A DNA stretch of 20,444 nucleotides, from positions 1 to 20,444 of the IMG/VR virus record IMGVR_UViG_3300025769_001097. The stretch is one strand, 5' to 3'. Positions 1 through 8,037 of this stretch are shown here, piece after piece (position 1 is the stretch's first letter; every line of letters begins with the position of its first letter). Both the position numbers and the translations under genes were made by a program. The notes under the pieces were generated by a model. It made no database searches and had not been told where the DNA came from. It saw only the letters and a list, made by a program, of their open reading frames with translations. The stretch is from a virus.

Positions 1-2
1 TC

Positions 3-365
3 ATAGGCCCAGCCACTCAGCTACTAGATAAGGTAATTGAGGACAAAGACGAAAAGAATCGTATCGCCTTTGAGTTGAGCACGCTTGCAGAGCGCCATGC
101 GAATGAACTAGCCAAGGGGCAGCTAGAAGTCAATAAGGTTGAGGCTGCACATAAGTCGTTATTCGTTGCCGGGTGGCGTCCTAGCATTGGTTGGTGCTGT
201 AGTCTGGGTCTTCTGTATCATGTATTGATCGCGCCGATTGCAGGTATCTGGGTAGAAGTTCCTGAGATAGACCCGTCGTTGTTGATGACTACAATGACTG
301 GGATGCTCGGTTTAGGCGCTATGAGAAGCTACGAGAAGACCAGAGGCGTGAGTAGGGAGAAGTAA
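3..365 (+). CDS. Holin, GTA-type 3TM family (5' end outside window)
   Basis: The frame is open from the left edge to TAA at 363-365, so the gene starts upstream and 120 residues are visible. An internal TTG at position 75 could be taken as a start, but the 24 codons before it read as continuous, family-like sequence (a Leu-Leu-Asp then Asp/Glu/Lys-rich stretch). The visible part has an amphipathic charged helix (ERHANELAKGQLEVNKVEA), then a hydrophobic segment beginning FVAGWRPSIGWCC and ending near GIWVEV, then a second short one around LLMTTMTGMLGLGAM, and a polar tail RSYEKTRGV. The GWRP...GW core and the GMLGLG-x-RSYEK ending fit the 'holin of 3TMs' family first named from gene transfer agents (recognition from memory). 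It would sit in the inner membrane and open it for the lysozyme encoded immediately downstream, whose ATG overlaps its stop codon (TAATG). Confidence 0.85.
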   Translation: MGPATQLLDKVIEDKDEKNRIAFELSTLAERHANELAKGQLEVNKVEAAHKSLFVAGWRPSIGWCCSLGLLYHVLIAPIAGIWVEVPEIDPSLLMTTMTGMLGLGAMRSYEKTRGVSREK

Positions 366-784
366 TGACCAAACTAATTGAAATGCTGAAGCTGCATGAG
401 GGTGTACGCAGTCATGTATACCTGTGCTCCGCCGGGTATGAAACTTTAGGCGTTGGCCGCAACATCAGCGAATCCGGTCTTGGCTTATCTGAGGATGAGA
501 TCGAATACCTCTTAAACAACGATATTAAGCGCGTGCGAGAAGAGCTTGAAGATACTTATTTCTGGTTCCCCGCACTCAACGAAGCGCGACAAGATGCGAT
601 GATTGACATATGCTTCAACCTTGGCCTAACACGCCTGCGAGGGTTTGTGAAGGCTATTGAGGCTATGTCCCGTGAGCAGTTTGACATAGCAGCCGATGAG
701 TTTATGGACAGTCGGTGGGCCACTCAGGTAGGCAATCGTGCTGTTGAGGTGACCGAGATGATCCGCACCGGAGACTACAAGTAA
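365..784 (+). CDS. Endolysin: T4/P22-type lysozyme (glycoside hydrolase family 24)
   Basis: This is a 139-residue muramidase expected to cut the beta-1,4 link between N-acetylmuramic acid and N-acetylglucosamine in host peptidoglycan. The active-site block is at the N-terminus: Glu12 (LKLHEG), Cys21 (VYLCSAG) and Thr27 (GYETLGVG), exactly the E-8aa-(D/C)-5aa-T spacing of the family. Cysteine replaces the Asp20 of T4 lysozyme. The later DAMIDICFNLG, DSRWATQVGNRAVEVTEMIRTG stretches match the T4 fold (compare NMVFQMG and [21 protein letters not shown]). There is no signal peptide or N-terminal membrane anchor, so export should depend on the holin just upstream. The start is ATG at 365, overlapping the holin stop, with an AGGGAGA ribosome-binding site at 354-360. 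Confidence 0.95.
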   Translation: MTKLIEMLKLHEGVRSHVYLCSAGYETLGVGRNISESGLGLSEDEIEYLLNNDIKRVREELEDTYFWFPALNEARQDAMIDICFNLGLTRLRGFVKAIEAMSREQFDIAADEFMDSRWATQVGNRAVEVTEMIRTGDYK

Positions 785-2625
785 TGCCACTACAGAAAAT
801 GGTATTTAAGCCGGGAGTAGATAGGGAGAACACTCGCTACACAAGTGAGGGTGGCTGGTACGACTGCGATAAAGTGCGTTTTCGGGGCGGTATGCCGGAA
901 AAGCTAGGGGGGTGGAACCGCATATCCACTGACTCTTTCTTGGGTGTATGCCGGTCTTTGTTTTCTTGGGTGACGCTAGGTAGCCAGAAGCTGCTTGGTG
1001 TGGGCACTAACCTCAAGTTTTACATAGAACAGGGCGGAACATATTACGACATTACTCCTATACGTGCTGCTGTATCGCTCACAGACCCGTTCACCACTGT
1101 AAGTGGATCTACCACAGTTACGGTCACAGACGCTGCTGGGGGGTATATAAACGGCGATTTTGTTACGTTTAGCGGCGCTTCTGCGGTAGGTGGACTGACT
1201 CTAAATGGTGAGTTTCAAATAACATACCTTACAGGTAACACGTACACCATAACAGCTAGCGAAGCCGCAAGTTCTTCAGCTTCGGGTGGTGGCTCTGTAA
1301 CCGCCACATATCAAATAAACTCTGGCCCTGACATTGCTGAAGCGTTGGTGGGTTGGGGTGCTGCGGGTTGGGGTCTTGGTACGTGGGGTGTTGGCGTTAC
1401 TTCTACCGATGCACTTCGCTTGTGGACGCAATCTAACTTTGGTGAAGACCTTGTATTCGCTGCTCGTGGCGGTAACTTGTTCTTCTGGGATGCGACTGAT
1501 GCAATCACCACTCGTGGCGTCTTGCTGTCTAGTGAAAGCGGTGCCTCTAATGTACCCACTAAAGTAAATACGCTACTTGTGTCAGATAATCGTTTTGTAT
1601 TTTGTTTTGGCACAAACCCTCTTGGCAGCGGTGATTTAGACCCTTTATTACTGCGTTGGTCAGATCAGGAAAGTGCTGTTAACTGGACGCCATCATCTTC
1701 AAATCAAGCGGGCGATCTTAGACTTTCTAAAGGATCAGAAATAGTAACGGCCATACAAGCAAGGCAAGAGATCCTTATATGGACTGATTCGGCGTTGTAC
1801 GCCCTGCAATATGTAGGTGCCCCTGCGGTATGGGGCGCACAAACAGTAGGTGAAAATCTATCTATCGCTTCTACAAAAGCTGTAGCGTATGCAAATGGTG
1901 TGGCGTACTGGATGGGTGTAGGCGGATTTTACCGATACGATGGCCGTGTGCAGACGCTACCATGCACGTTGAAGCGGTACATATTTAATGACTTCAACAC
2001 AGAACAATACGATCAGGTGTTTGCAGGTACAAACGAAGGGTTTAGTGAGATCTGGTGGTTCTACTGCTCTAGCAGTGCTACGACGATAGACCGCTATGTT
2101 ATCTACAACTACGAGCAAAATATCTGGTACTACGGCAACATGGGCCGCACAGCATGGATTGACTCAGGTATACGTGACTTCCCTATGGCGGCTACGTATA
2201 ACAACAACGTGGTCAACCATGAGGACGGTATTGACGATAACGAGACCGGCACTGCTACAGGCATAAGTGCTTTTATATCTTCGGCACAATTTGATTTAGA
2301 AGATGGGCATAAGTTTGCATTCATACAAAAAGTGTACCCGGATGTGACGTTTGATGGATCTACCGCAGAAAGCCCCAGTGCTACATTATCTTTGTTTGCG
2401 GCACAAAATTCTGGGTCTGGACGCAACTCACCCGCTTCTGTAGGTGGCACAAACACAGGCGCTATAACTAGAACAGCAACCGCACCTATTGAGGCATTTA
2501 CTTCTAGGCTTGACCTACGAGTGCGTGGCAGACAGCTAGCAATGAAGATAGAATCTAGTGACCTTGGAGTAAAGTGGCAGCTAGGCTCTCCTAGACTAGA
2601 GATGCGCCCTGACGGAAGACGGTAA
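784..2625 (+). CDS. Head-tail/stabilisation protein, P22 gp10-like
   Basis: This 613-residue virion protein is predicted to be mostly beta-structured. The N-terminus has the signature GGWYDCDKVRFRGGMPEKLG (residues 23-42) and the C-terminus ends in RVRGRQLAMKIESSDLGVKW followed by RPDGRR. I associate both with the 'phage stabilisation protein' type of tail-hub protein of podoviruses (P22 gp10-like); this is recognition from memory, not a search. Residues about 99-178 form a Thr/Ser/Gly-rich beta-sandwich-like insertion (TVTVTDAAGGYINGDFVTFSG and TYTITASEAASS). Repeated Trp-rich strands (GWGAAGWGLGTWGVG; YEQNIWYYGNMGRTAWIDSG) suit a beta-propeller or barrel. By analogy it would plug the portal or link it to the tail. 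The ATG overlaps the lysozyme stop (TAATG), with GGAG at 770-773. The exact place in the tail is inference. Confidence 0.7.
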   Translation: MPLQKMVFKPGVDRENTRYTSEGGWYDCDKVRFRGGMPEKLGGWNRISTDSFLGVCRSLFSWVTLGSQKLLGVGTNLKFYIEQGGTYYDITPIRAAVSLTDPFTTVSGSTTVTVTDAAGGYINGDFVTFSGASAVGGLTLNGEFQITYLTGNTYTITASEAASSSASGGGSVTATYQINSGPDIAEALVGWGAAGWGLGTWGVGVTSTDALRLWTQSNFGEDLVFAARGGNLFFWDATDAITTRGVLLSSESGASNVPTKVNTLLVSDNRFVFCFGTNPLGSGDLDPLLLRWSDQESAVNWTPSSSNQAGDLRLSKGSEIVTAIQARQEILIWTDSALYALQYVGAPAVWGAQTVGENLSIASTKAVAYANGVAYWMGVGGFYRYDGRVQTLPCTLKRYIFNDFNTEQYDQVFAGTNEGFSEIWWFYCSSSATTIDRYVIYNYEQNIWYYGNMGRTAWIDSGIRDFPMAATYNNNVVNHEDGIDDNETGTATGISAFISSAQFDLEDGHKFAFIQKVYPDVTFDGSTAESPSATLSLFAAQNSGSGRNSPASVGGTNTGAITRTATAPIEAFTSRLDLRVRGRQLAMKIESSDLGVKWQLGSPRLEMRPDGRR

Positions 2626-2819
2626 TGGCTGTAGACAGAACAAGTTATAACATAGAGTTCAAAGCCCCGGTTCTTCCAGATCCGCCAAATGACTATAACG
2701 TGCAGTCGTTTAACCAGATGAACAATGCACTGCGTATCTATTTTAACCAGCTTGATAAGGGTATACGGGACGCTTCAATGTCTCCCGCAGCGCAAGCTAC
2801 TGCTTGGTTTATGAGCTAG
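2625..2819 (+). CDS. Small conserved phage protein, function unknown
   Basis: This 64-residue soluble protein has no Cys and no membrane segment. It begins with a polar, Pro-rich stretch (FKAPVLPDPPNDYNVQSFNQ) followed by a predicted helix (NNALRIYFNQLDKGIRDA). It is tied into the late operon by a one-base overlap at both ends (TAATG at 2623-2627; TAGTG at 2817-2821). The position between the gp10-like protein and a small beta-rich structural protein suggests a minor virion or assembly role, but nothing in the sequence shows a specific function. I see no recognisable domain. Confidence 0.75.
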   Translation: MAVDRTSYNIEFKAPVLPDPPNDYNVQSFNQMNNALRIYFNQLDKGIRDASMSPAAQATAWFMS

Positions 2820-3142
2820 TGGCTAATCAGTATAAAAACGCAAAGGTAGATCTAACTGCCACCACTGCGACTACGCTGTACACATGCCCTACGGCAACAA
2901 CAGCTATTATCAAGTCTATATTGGTGTCTGAAGACTCAGGCAACGCTGACACAATTACCGTAACCATCACCGATTCTGCTTCGGCAGTATTTAGTGTGTT
3001 TAACGTCAAAGCAGTAGGGGCGAATACCACAGTAGAACTACTTACTGCACCACTTGTTATTGAAGAGTCCGAGATAGTTAAGGTCACCGCAGCTACAGCC
3101 AACAGGTTACACGTAGTCGCTAGCTTGCTGGAGGTGTCGTAG
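2819..3142 (+). CDS. Small beta-rich virion structural protein
   Basis: Starting from GTG at 2819 this is 107 residues (MANQYKNAKVDLTATTATTL...). That start forms a TAGTG overlap with the preceding stop, the same arrangement as most junctions of this operon. A TTG at 2804 would add five residues (MVYEL) but breaks the pattern. The protein is rich in Thr, Val, Ala and Ser with alternating hydrophobics (ADTITVTITDSASAVFSVF; TTVELLTAPLVIEESEIVKV), as in a beta-sandwich. Similar short proteins starting MANQYKN are, from memory, common in marine phages next to tail or capsid genes, where they are annotated as structural or hypothetical. A decoration or tail-surface role is inference. It has no Cys after the single one in LYTCPT. 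Confidence 0.8.
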   Translation: MANQYKNAKVDLTATTATTLYTCPTATTAIIKSILVSEDSGNADTITVTITDSASAVFSVFNVKAVGANTTVELLTAPLVIEESEIVKVTAATANRLHVVASLLEVS

Positions 3143-6100
3143 TGGAAAGTTTTGAAACCGGCCCATCAGAAGAGGACATTTTAGCGGCTATTGAGCGTCT
3201 AGAAGACCAATACCCTGCGCCCAAGCCCAAGCCCAAGCCTGAGCCTGACCCTGAGCCTATACCTCCACCCGCTAACCCTGCTATAGCCGTGCAAGGTTTA
3301 CTTGGCGATGCTGTACAAAAATATAAAGATTTATTAGCTAAAGGCGTTACTTACGAAGGCGACATAGACGAGACTGACGACTACTATAATCTTGGGTTTA
3401 AGGAAGCCTTTGCTGATGCGGGCCTAGACCCGTATGCCGATATAATTGGTGGCGAAGGTGGACAAGGATCGGGTGCATTTGCAGGGCTATTTTCTGGTGG
3501 GCTGACCCCAGAATTATACTTATCTACTGTAGACAATGCTCCTGAGTATTTATCAGGGCTACGCGGCAGTGCGAATGAACAATCTGTAATAGAAGCCTAC
3601 GCAACTATAGCCGACGCAACCACTACGGAAGAGTTAGCTAGCGCGTTAAGCAGCTACTACGGTTACGAAATATCTCCAGTAGAAGTTGATCTAGCTGCTA
3701 ACGGATTCAAGGACTCTTACAAGAAGCACTCAAGTAGCTCCGCGTCAGACATTGAAACTTTCCAATCTTTAATTCGCCCAATACTTTCAGAGCAAGTGCC
3801 ATACCTTATGGCTACCGAGGGGTTGAACTATCAGAAAGCCTTAGAAGAAGCACATACACGCGACCCAATGTTGCAGTCGTTGTACTTTAAGTACGGCGTT
3901 AACCCCTACCGTCAAACTGAAGATGGCTCTGCATATCTATATGACCCGTTCTCTACGGGTGAAATTAGAACCATAAACATAGAAGACAAAAGTGTAGAAA
4001 ATGGCTTAAAAGCTATCGCTCTTGCAGGGCTTGGATACATTACAGCCGGTGCTCTAGCTGGGCCTATGTCTTCGCTTCTGTCTGGTGGAGCTTCTACTGG
4101 TGCTGGTGCCGCCGCTGGTGCTGGTGCTGGTGCCGCCGCTGGTGCTGGTGCCGCCGCCGCTGGAGGTACAACTCTTGCCGGTACTGTTGCTGCTAAAGCT
4201 ATCGTATCAGGCGGTATAGCTGCACTACAAGGTAAGGACTTATCTCAAATACTTACCGCAGCGGCTACGGCAGGCATTAAAGCAGGGGCGTTAGAATTAA
4301 TACCTTTACCCTCTCAGACAACAGGAATGGTAACCGTAAGTGGTCAGACACTAGGCGACATCATGCCTGATTGGCTGAAAATAACCGCTAAAATAGCTGG
4401 GCTGGGTTTCGATCCCACCAGTGCTGAAGGAATGCTGTCAACCGCAGCAACACTTATTGGTAACGGCGCACTTAGCGACGTAATTGGTGAAAGTGGCGAC
4501 GTTATAGAAGGTTGTTTCTTACTCGCACAACAGATAGCTCAAGAAGAAGGTGTGTCTTCACCTACAGGCAATGATTTAGCTACATTCTTTGACGAAGCTG
4601 TAGAGATCTACAACGATCTACAAGACGACGGCTACTCACATCTTAGGATTATGGAAGAGCTAGGCTATGATCCTAGTGAAGACTTTTCACGGAAGGTGCA
4701 AGAATCTGACTTAGCCAAGTTACAAGAGCTAAGAGCAGGAACCGACCAAGCAGCGTATATAGACGCGCTAGGTAAAAGCAGTGCATCTGTAGGTAGAGAG
4801 CATGAAAACGCGGTAATACGTGAAAAAGTAGCCGCAGGAGAAGACCCAACAGAAGCGTCTTTCTTGTACCAAATAGCAAAAGACGCAGTAGATGCTTCTG
4901 CCGAAACTGGTGATGATAAGTGGGTTGTTGGTACTGCTGTTGCGTTAGAAGCGGGTGCAGAGATAGCACAGTCGTTCTTAGGGTTAGCAACGCTAGTTGG
5001 ATACGATACAAGCAATACCGAAATCGCTAAGACTCTAGATGCAATATCTAAGATGGCTGGAGATAGTAAGCCAGAGGACTATCAAGCCGGTCTAAAAGAC
5101 ATTAGTGACCGCATACAAGCCGCTAAAGACAATTTACCAAAAGATGCAGATTGGCAAGATAGCTTCTTTGAAGTAGGGGCAGCTATATTTGGTGCGGCTG
5201 TAGATAACCCTACAGAGTTCCTTGTTGACTATGTAGCCAAAGAATTTGTGCAAGAAATTGTACCGTTTGCCGTAGGCGGAGCAGCTTTTGCAGGAGCTAA
5301 ATTATCTTCAGCAGCACTTAGAAAGTTTGGAGATGATGCGGCTAAGAAAATAGCCGACAACATGGACGCATCTAAGATTGCTATGGATGCCACGTTACTA
5401 AGTGACGTAGCAGAAGCAGCGGGCGGTTCGGCTGGCGGGGCGTATGAAGATGCACACGCTACGTTTATAAGAAAACGTCAAGAAGAATACGCACGTATAG
5501 CAGAGGCAACAGGACTGCCAGCACAAGAACTTAGTGATGCAGATTTACTAGAGGCCGCAGAGTTTGCTACAGGCGTAGCACAGAAATCAGGAGCTATGGG
5601 TGCTGTTATGGCACTTACTGCATCGGAGGTGTTGGGCGGCAACCAACTAGCAGAATCTTTGTTTGGGCCTAAGGCAAATAAAGCTGCCGTGAGCGCAATG
5701 GAAGAGTTTGTTTCTAGGTTAGACCGAACTGCTAGCGGAGCAGTGCGAGAAGGCGTACTTGAAGGTTTAGAAGAAGGTGCTGTGCAGTATGTCACAGACA
5801 TATCAATACGCGAGATTGACCCCGATAGGCAAGTGGCGGCTAACGTAGCAGAAAGCGCCATACTTGCCAGTATTATTGGCACAAACGTAGGTGGGGGACT
5901 TACAGGAGCCGCTGAAATATCTGACGTGGTTGCTAACGTAGCAAAAAACACTTCTGCACAGGTGCAAAAAACAATCGCGGACGCAAAAGCAGGGTTGATA
6001 GACGCCGCAGAAGCAGAGGCTAGGCTTGCCAAGTTTGGTATAACCAGTGATGGCTTTGGCGGAGCACAAACCAGCTTATTAAATGATGCGTTTGATGCGG

Positions 6101-8037
6101 ATTACACAACCGCGTCTGAAGCCAAGCAAGCGTTTGAAACAGCTAATCCTGAGTTTAATGCGTCTGATGCAGATATAGACAGGTATGTAGGCAATAAGCC
6201 CGATGCCGAGTTAGATACGCAGGTAGCTGAGTACGTAGACAGTCGATACATAGACACACAAGAAGTCATAGATGCAGCGGCGGCAGAAGGGCTTACACTG
6301 ACCGAAGAGCAAGCACAGCAGTACGTAAAACAAACTAGCGTAGATGCAGATAAAGTTCTTGAAAATGTACAAGGTAATTTTGACGAGCAGTACACCACCC
6401 CCGAAGAAGCACGGCAGCTATTGATAGATGCAGGCTACCCAGAGGGATTAATAACAGGACGAACAATAGAAGAAATACTAGGTGACGGCACGCTACCAGA
6501 ATCTACTGTTAAGCAAAGTGCAACAGACTTTAATGCTGAGTACCTGCTACAACTTGCTAAAGAGACCTCTGATACCGATGGCGGTACTGATGATGTTGTA
6601 GATGCTGGTACTGATGATGTTGTAGATGCTGGTACTGATGATGTTGTAGTTGCTGATCCCGACCCTGACCCTGTAGTTGCTGATTCCGACCCCGATCCTG
6701 TAGTCGCTGATACCGACCCCGATCCTGTCGTAGATACCACCCCTACCGAAGAAGTAGATACAAGTGTTATAGATGACGCTGAAACTGTTACAGACACTTC
6801 TGGTACTGAGTTAGCTACAACCGACCCAGTTACTTCTACAACTGATCTATCGCAACAGTACGAAGGTGTAACTCTAAACGACGACGGCACTTATACGTGG
6901 CGGGGGATGAATATAGCTGCTGACCGCATGGCAGACATAATTGCTAATAGCCCAGATCAGTTTCCCGAAAAGCCAGACCGCTTAGACACTATAGAGTCTA
7001 ACCTTACAGATAATTTATCTGCTGTAGAAGGTAACTTACTAGACCAAATAGCAGCTAATGAAGAAGCTGGATTAGACCGCGATCAAGCTCTTGCCGAAGC
7101 TATTAAGACGGTATCTAGCAATTTAGGTATTACAGAAGACAACCTGACCAAGATTATAGAGGCAGGAGATACTGCACTTTCAGATGAGATTGCTGATGTA
7201 AAAACTGATGTAGCTGATGTTGCTAGTGACGTAGCTGACGTAAACACCGCTGTAGATGATCTTGCCGCAGAATTAGGTATAACAAAAGACGAGCTTCTTG
7301 ACACTATAGGGCAAACAGAAGAAGACCTGCTTACAGCACTAGGCGAAACAGAAACAGCGTTAACTGGTGAAATAGACACCATAGCCGCAGTGCTAGGTAA
7401 GCCCGCTCAAGACGTAACGTCTGCTGACGTTGATTTTGTTACTGACCTTATCGCACAACAAGAAGCACTGGCTGACCCGTCTACGTTTGCGTTCACTGAA
7501 GAGCAGTTAGGTTATGACGTTACGGGCGACGGTATAATCGACATAACAGATCAGCAAATGTTGGAACAAGTGCTTGCTGGTGAAACAACATTAGACCCAC
7601 TTACCGACAATCGTTTCGCTGCAACGGGTGTGTTTGCTTCACAGTTACAGCAACAACAAGAACTGCAACAGCAGCTAGAGCAACAACAGCAACAACAACA
7701 GCAACAACAGCAGCAAATGCAACAACAAATACAACAACAAATCCAACAAGAATCTGACCAAGCTAGGCAAAGAGACCTTCTTGGTATGTTGTTGGGTGCT
7801 GATGACGCATTAGGGCAAAAAGTTGACGTAAAACAAGGCCCAGTGGCTAAAATTGGTTACCAATATGATATTGGTAGTGGCAGTATATTCGGAGATCCAA
7901 GTAGGGCTGGGTTCTATGGTGGTGTATCTCCTTATGGGCCGGTAATGCCTTTCACTAATCAACCGCCTGTACGACGCAAACAAGGTGGTATAATAGAATC
8001 CAATAACGAGTTACTGCGATTGCTCGGAGAAAAGTAA
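3142..8037 (+). CDS. Large internal-virion-type structural protein (1631 aa), repeat-rich
   Basis: GTG start at 3142, overlapping the previous stop (TAGTG), with a good GGAGGT site at 3130-3135. Visible layout: a Lys/Pro then Glu/Pro segment (residues 27-43); an alpha-helical N-terminal half; a Gly/Ala run (about 310-346) following a hydrophobic segment, which looks membrane-active; acidic Ala-rich helices to about 1140; an Asp/Pro/Val tandem-repeat linker (1148-1197); a coiled-coil-like region about 1281-1430 with repeats of the type LGIT-x-D-x-L and ADVxxDVADV; a dockerin-like calcium loop (1459-1470); a Gln-rich tract (1501-1538) with 12 consecutive Gln; and a Gly/Tyr/Pro C-terminus ending near RRKQGGIIESNNELLRLLGEK. 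I know no enzyme domain in it. Size, position and composition fit an ejection/internal virion or tail protein; which one is inference. Confidence 0.75.
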   Translation: MESFETGPSEEDILAAIERLEDQYPAPKPKPKPEPDPEPIPPPANPAIAVQGLLGDAVQKYKDLLAKGVTYEGDIDETDDYYNLGFKEAFADAGLDPYADIIGGEGGQGSGAFAGLFSGGLTPELYLSTVDNAPEYLSGLRGSANEQSVIEAYATIADATTTEELASALSSYYGYEISPVEVDLAANGFKDSYKKHSSSSASDIETFQSLIRPILSEQVPYLMATEGLNYQKALEEAHTRDPMLQSLYFKYGVNPYRQTEDGSAYLYDPFSTGEIRTINIEDKSVENGLKAIALAGLGYITAGALAGPMSSLLSGGASTGAGAAAGAGAGAAAGAGAAAAGGTTLAGTVAAKAIVSGGIAALQGKDLSQILTAAATAGIKAGALELIPLPSQTTGMVTVSGQTLGDIMPDWLKITAKIAGLGFDPTSAEGMLSTAATLIGNGALSDVIGESGDVIEGCFLLAQQIAQEEGVSSPTGNDLATFFDEAVEIYNDLQDDGYSHLRIMEELGYDPSEDFSRKVQESDLAKLQELRAGTDQAAYIDALGKSSASVGREHENAVIREKVAAGEDPTEASFLYQIAKDAVDASAETGDDKWVVGTAVALEAGAEIAQSFLGLATLVGYDTSNTEIAKTLDAISKMAGDSKPEDYQAGLKDISDRIQAAKDNLPKDADWQDSFFEVGAAIFGAAVDNPTEFLVDYVAKEFVQEIVPFAVGGAAFAGAKLSSAALRKFGDDAAKKIADNMDASKIAMDATLLSDVAEAAGGSAGGAYEDAHATFIRKRQEEYARIAEATGLPAQELSDADLLEAAEFATGVAQKSGAMGAVMALTASEVLGGNQLAESLFGPKANKAAVSAMEEFVSRLDRTASGAVREGVLEGLEEGAVQYVTDISIREIDPDRQVAANVAESAILASIIGTNVGGGLTGAAEISDVVANVAKNTSAQVQKTIADAKAGLIDAAEAEARLAKFGITSDGFGGAQTSLLNDAFDADYTTASEAKQAFETANPEFNASDADIDRYVGNKPDAELDTQVAEYVDSRYIDTQEVIDAAAAEGLTLTEEQAQQYVKQTSVDADKVLENVQGNFDEQYTTPEEARQLLIDAGYPEGLITGRTIEEILGDGTLPESTVKQSATDFNAEYLLQLAKETSDTDGGTDDVVDAGTDDVVDAGTDDVVVADPDPDPVVADSDPDPVVADTDPDPVVDTTPTEEVDTSVIDDAETVTDTSGTELATTDPVTSTTDLSQQYEGVTLNDDGTYTWRGMNIAADRMADIIANSPDQFPEKPDRLDTIESNLTDNLSAVEGNLLDQIAANEEAGLDRDQALAEAIKTVSSNLGITEDNLTKIIEAGDTALSDEIADVKTDVADVASDVADVNTAVDDLAAELGITKDELLDTIGQTEEDLLTALGETETALTGEIDTIAAVLGKPAQDVTSADVDFVTDLIAQQEALADPSTFAFTEEQLGYDVTGDGIIDITDQQMLEQVLAGETTLDPLTDNRFAATGVFASQLQQQQELQQQLEQQQQQQQQQQQQMQQQIQQQIQQESDQARQRDLLGMLLGADDALGQKVDVKQGPVAKIGYQYDIGSGSIFGDPSRAGFYGGVSPYGPVMPFTNQPPVRRKQGGIIESNNELLRLLGEK
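4099..4161 (+). repeat. Gly/Ala-coding tandem repeat (18-bp unit)
   Basis: The unit GGTGCTGGTGCCGCCGCT occurs at 4099-4116, 4123-4140 and (last base changed) 4141-4158, with a GGTGCT half-unit at 4117-4122. It encodes a GAGAAA-type run in the 1631-aa protein just after a hydrophobic segment, resembling a glycine-zipper or flexible membrane-associated stretch. Confidence 0.85.
6583..6732 (+). repeat. Two adjoining tandem repeats coding Asp-rich linker
   Basis: Three 24-bp units (6583-6606, 6607-6630, 6631-6654; the first two identical, the third with one change) encode GTDDVVDA, GTDDVVDA, GTDDVVVA. They run straight into 27-bp units at 6655-6681 and 6682-6708 plus a shortened one at 6709-6732, encoding DPDPDPVVA, DSDPDPVVA, DTDPDPVV. 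All units are in frame with the 1631-aa gene, so copy number could vary without breaking it. The peptide is highly acidic and probably extended. Confidence 0.9.
7642..7749 (+). repeat. CAA/CAG-rich polyglutamine tract
   Basis: An in-frame Gln-rich stretch of the 1631-aa gene. The core at 7681-7716 is 12 uninterrupted CAA/CAG codons (residues 1514-1525), flanked by QLQQQQELQQQLE before and MQQQIQQQIQQES after. The spacing of Leu, Met and Ile among Gln suggests a Gln-rich coiled coil rather than a purely disordered run. Confidence 0.9.

Noticed and set aside
75-365. TTG at 75 as the holin start
   Set aside because: The frame is open to the window edge, and the residues before it continue the family pattern, so the gene is cut rather than starting here.
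1334-1567. 77-codon plus-strand frame nested in the gp10-like gene, hydrophobic product
   Set aside because: The hydrophobicity comes from reading Gly/Trp codons out of frame; there is no ribosome-binding site and no membrane-protein pattern.
2804-3142. TTG at 2804 as start of the small beta-rich protein
   Set aside because: GTG at 2819 gives the TAGTG overlap used throughout the operon and a more typical N-terminus, MANQYKN.
5478-6032. 184-codon open frame on the minus strand
   Set aside because: Antisense to the Ala-rich part of the 1631-aa gene; the Ser/Ala/Pro-rich product is compositional shadow.
6583-6732. Possible CRISPR-like repeat array
   Set aside because: The units adjoin without spacers and stay in frame in a coding gene; it is a protein repeat.
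6435-6890. 151-codon minus-strand frame with repetitive product
   Set aside because: Its repeats are the reverse translation of the Asp/Val tandem repeats of the real plus-strand gene.
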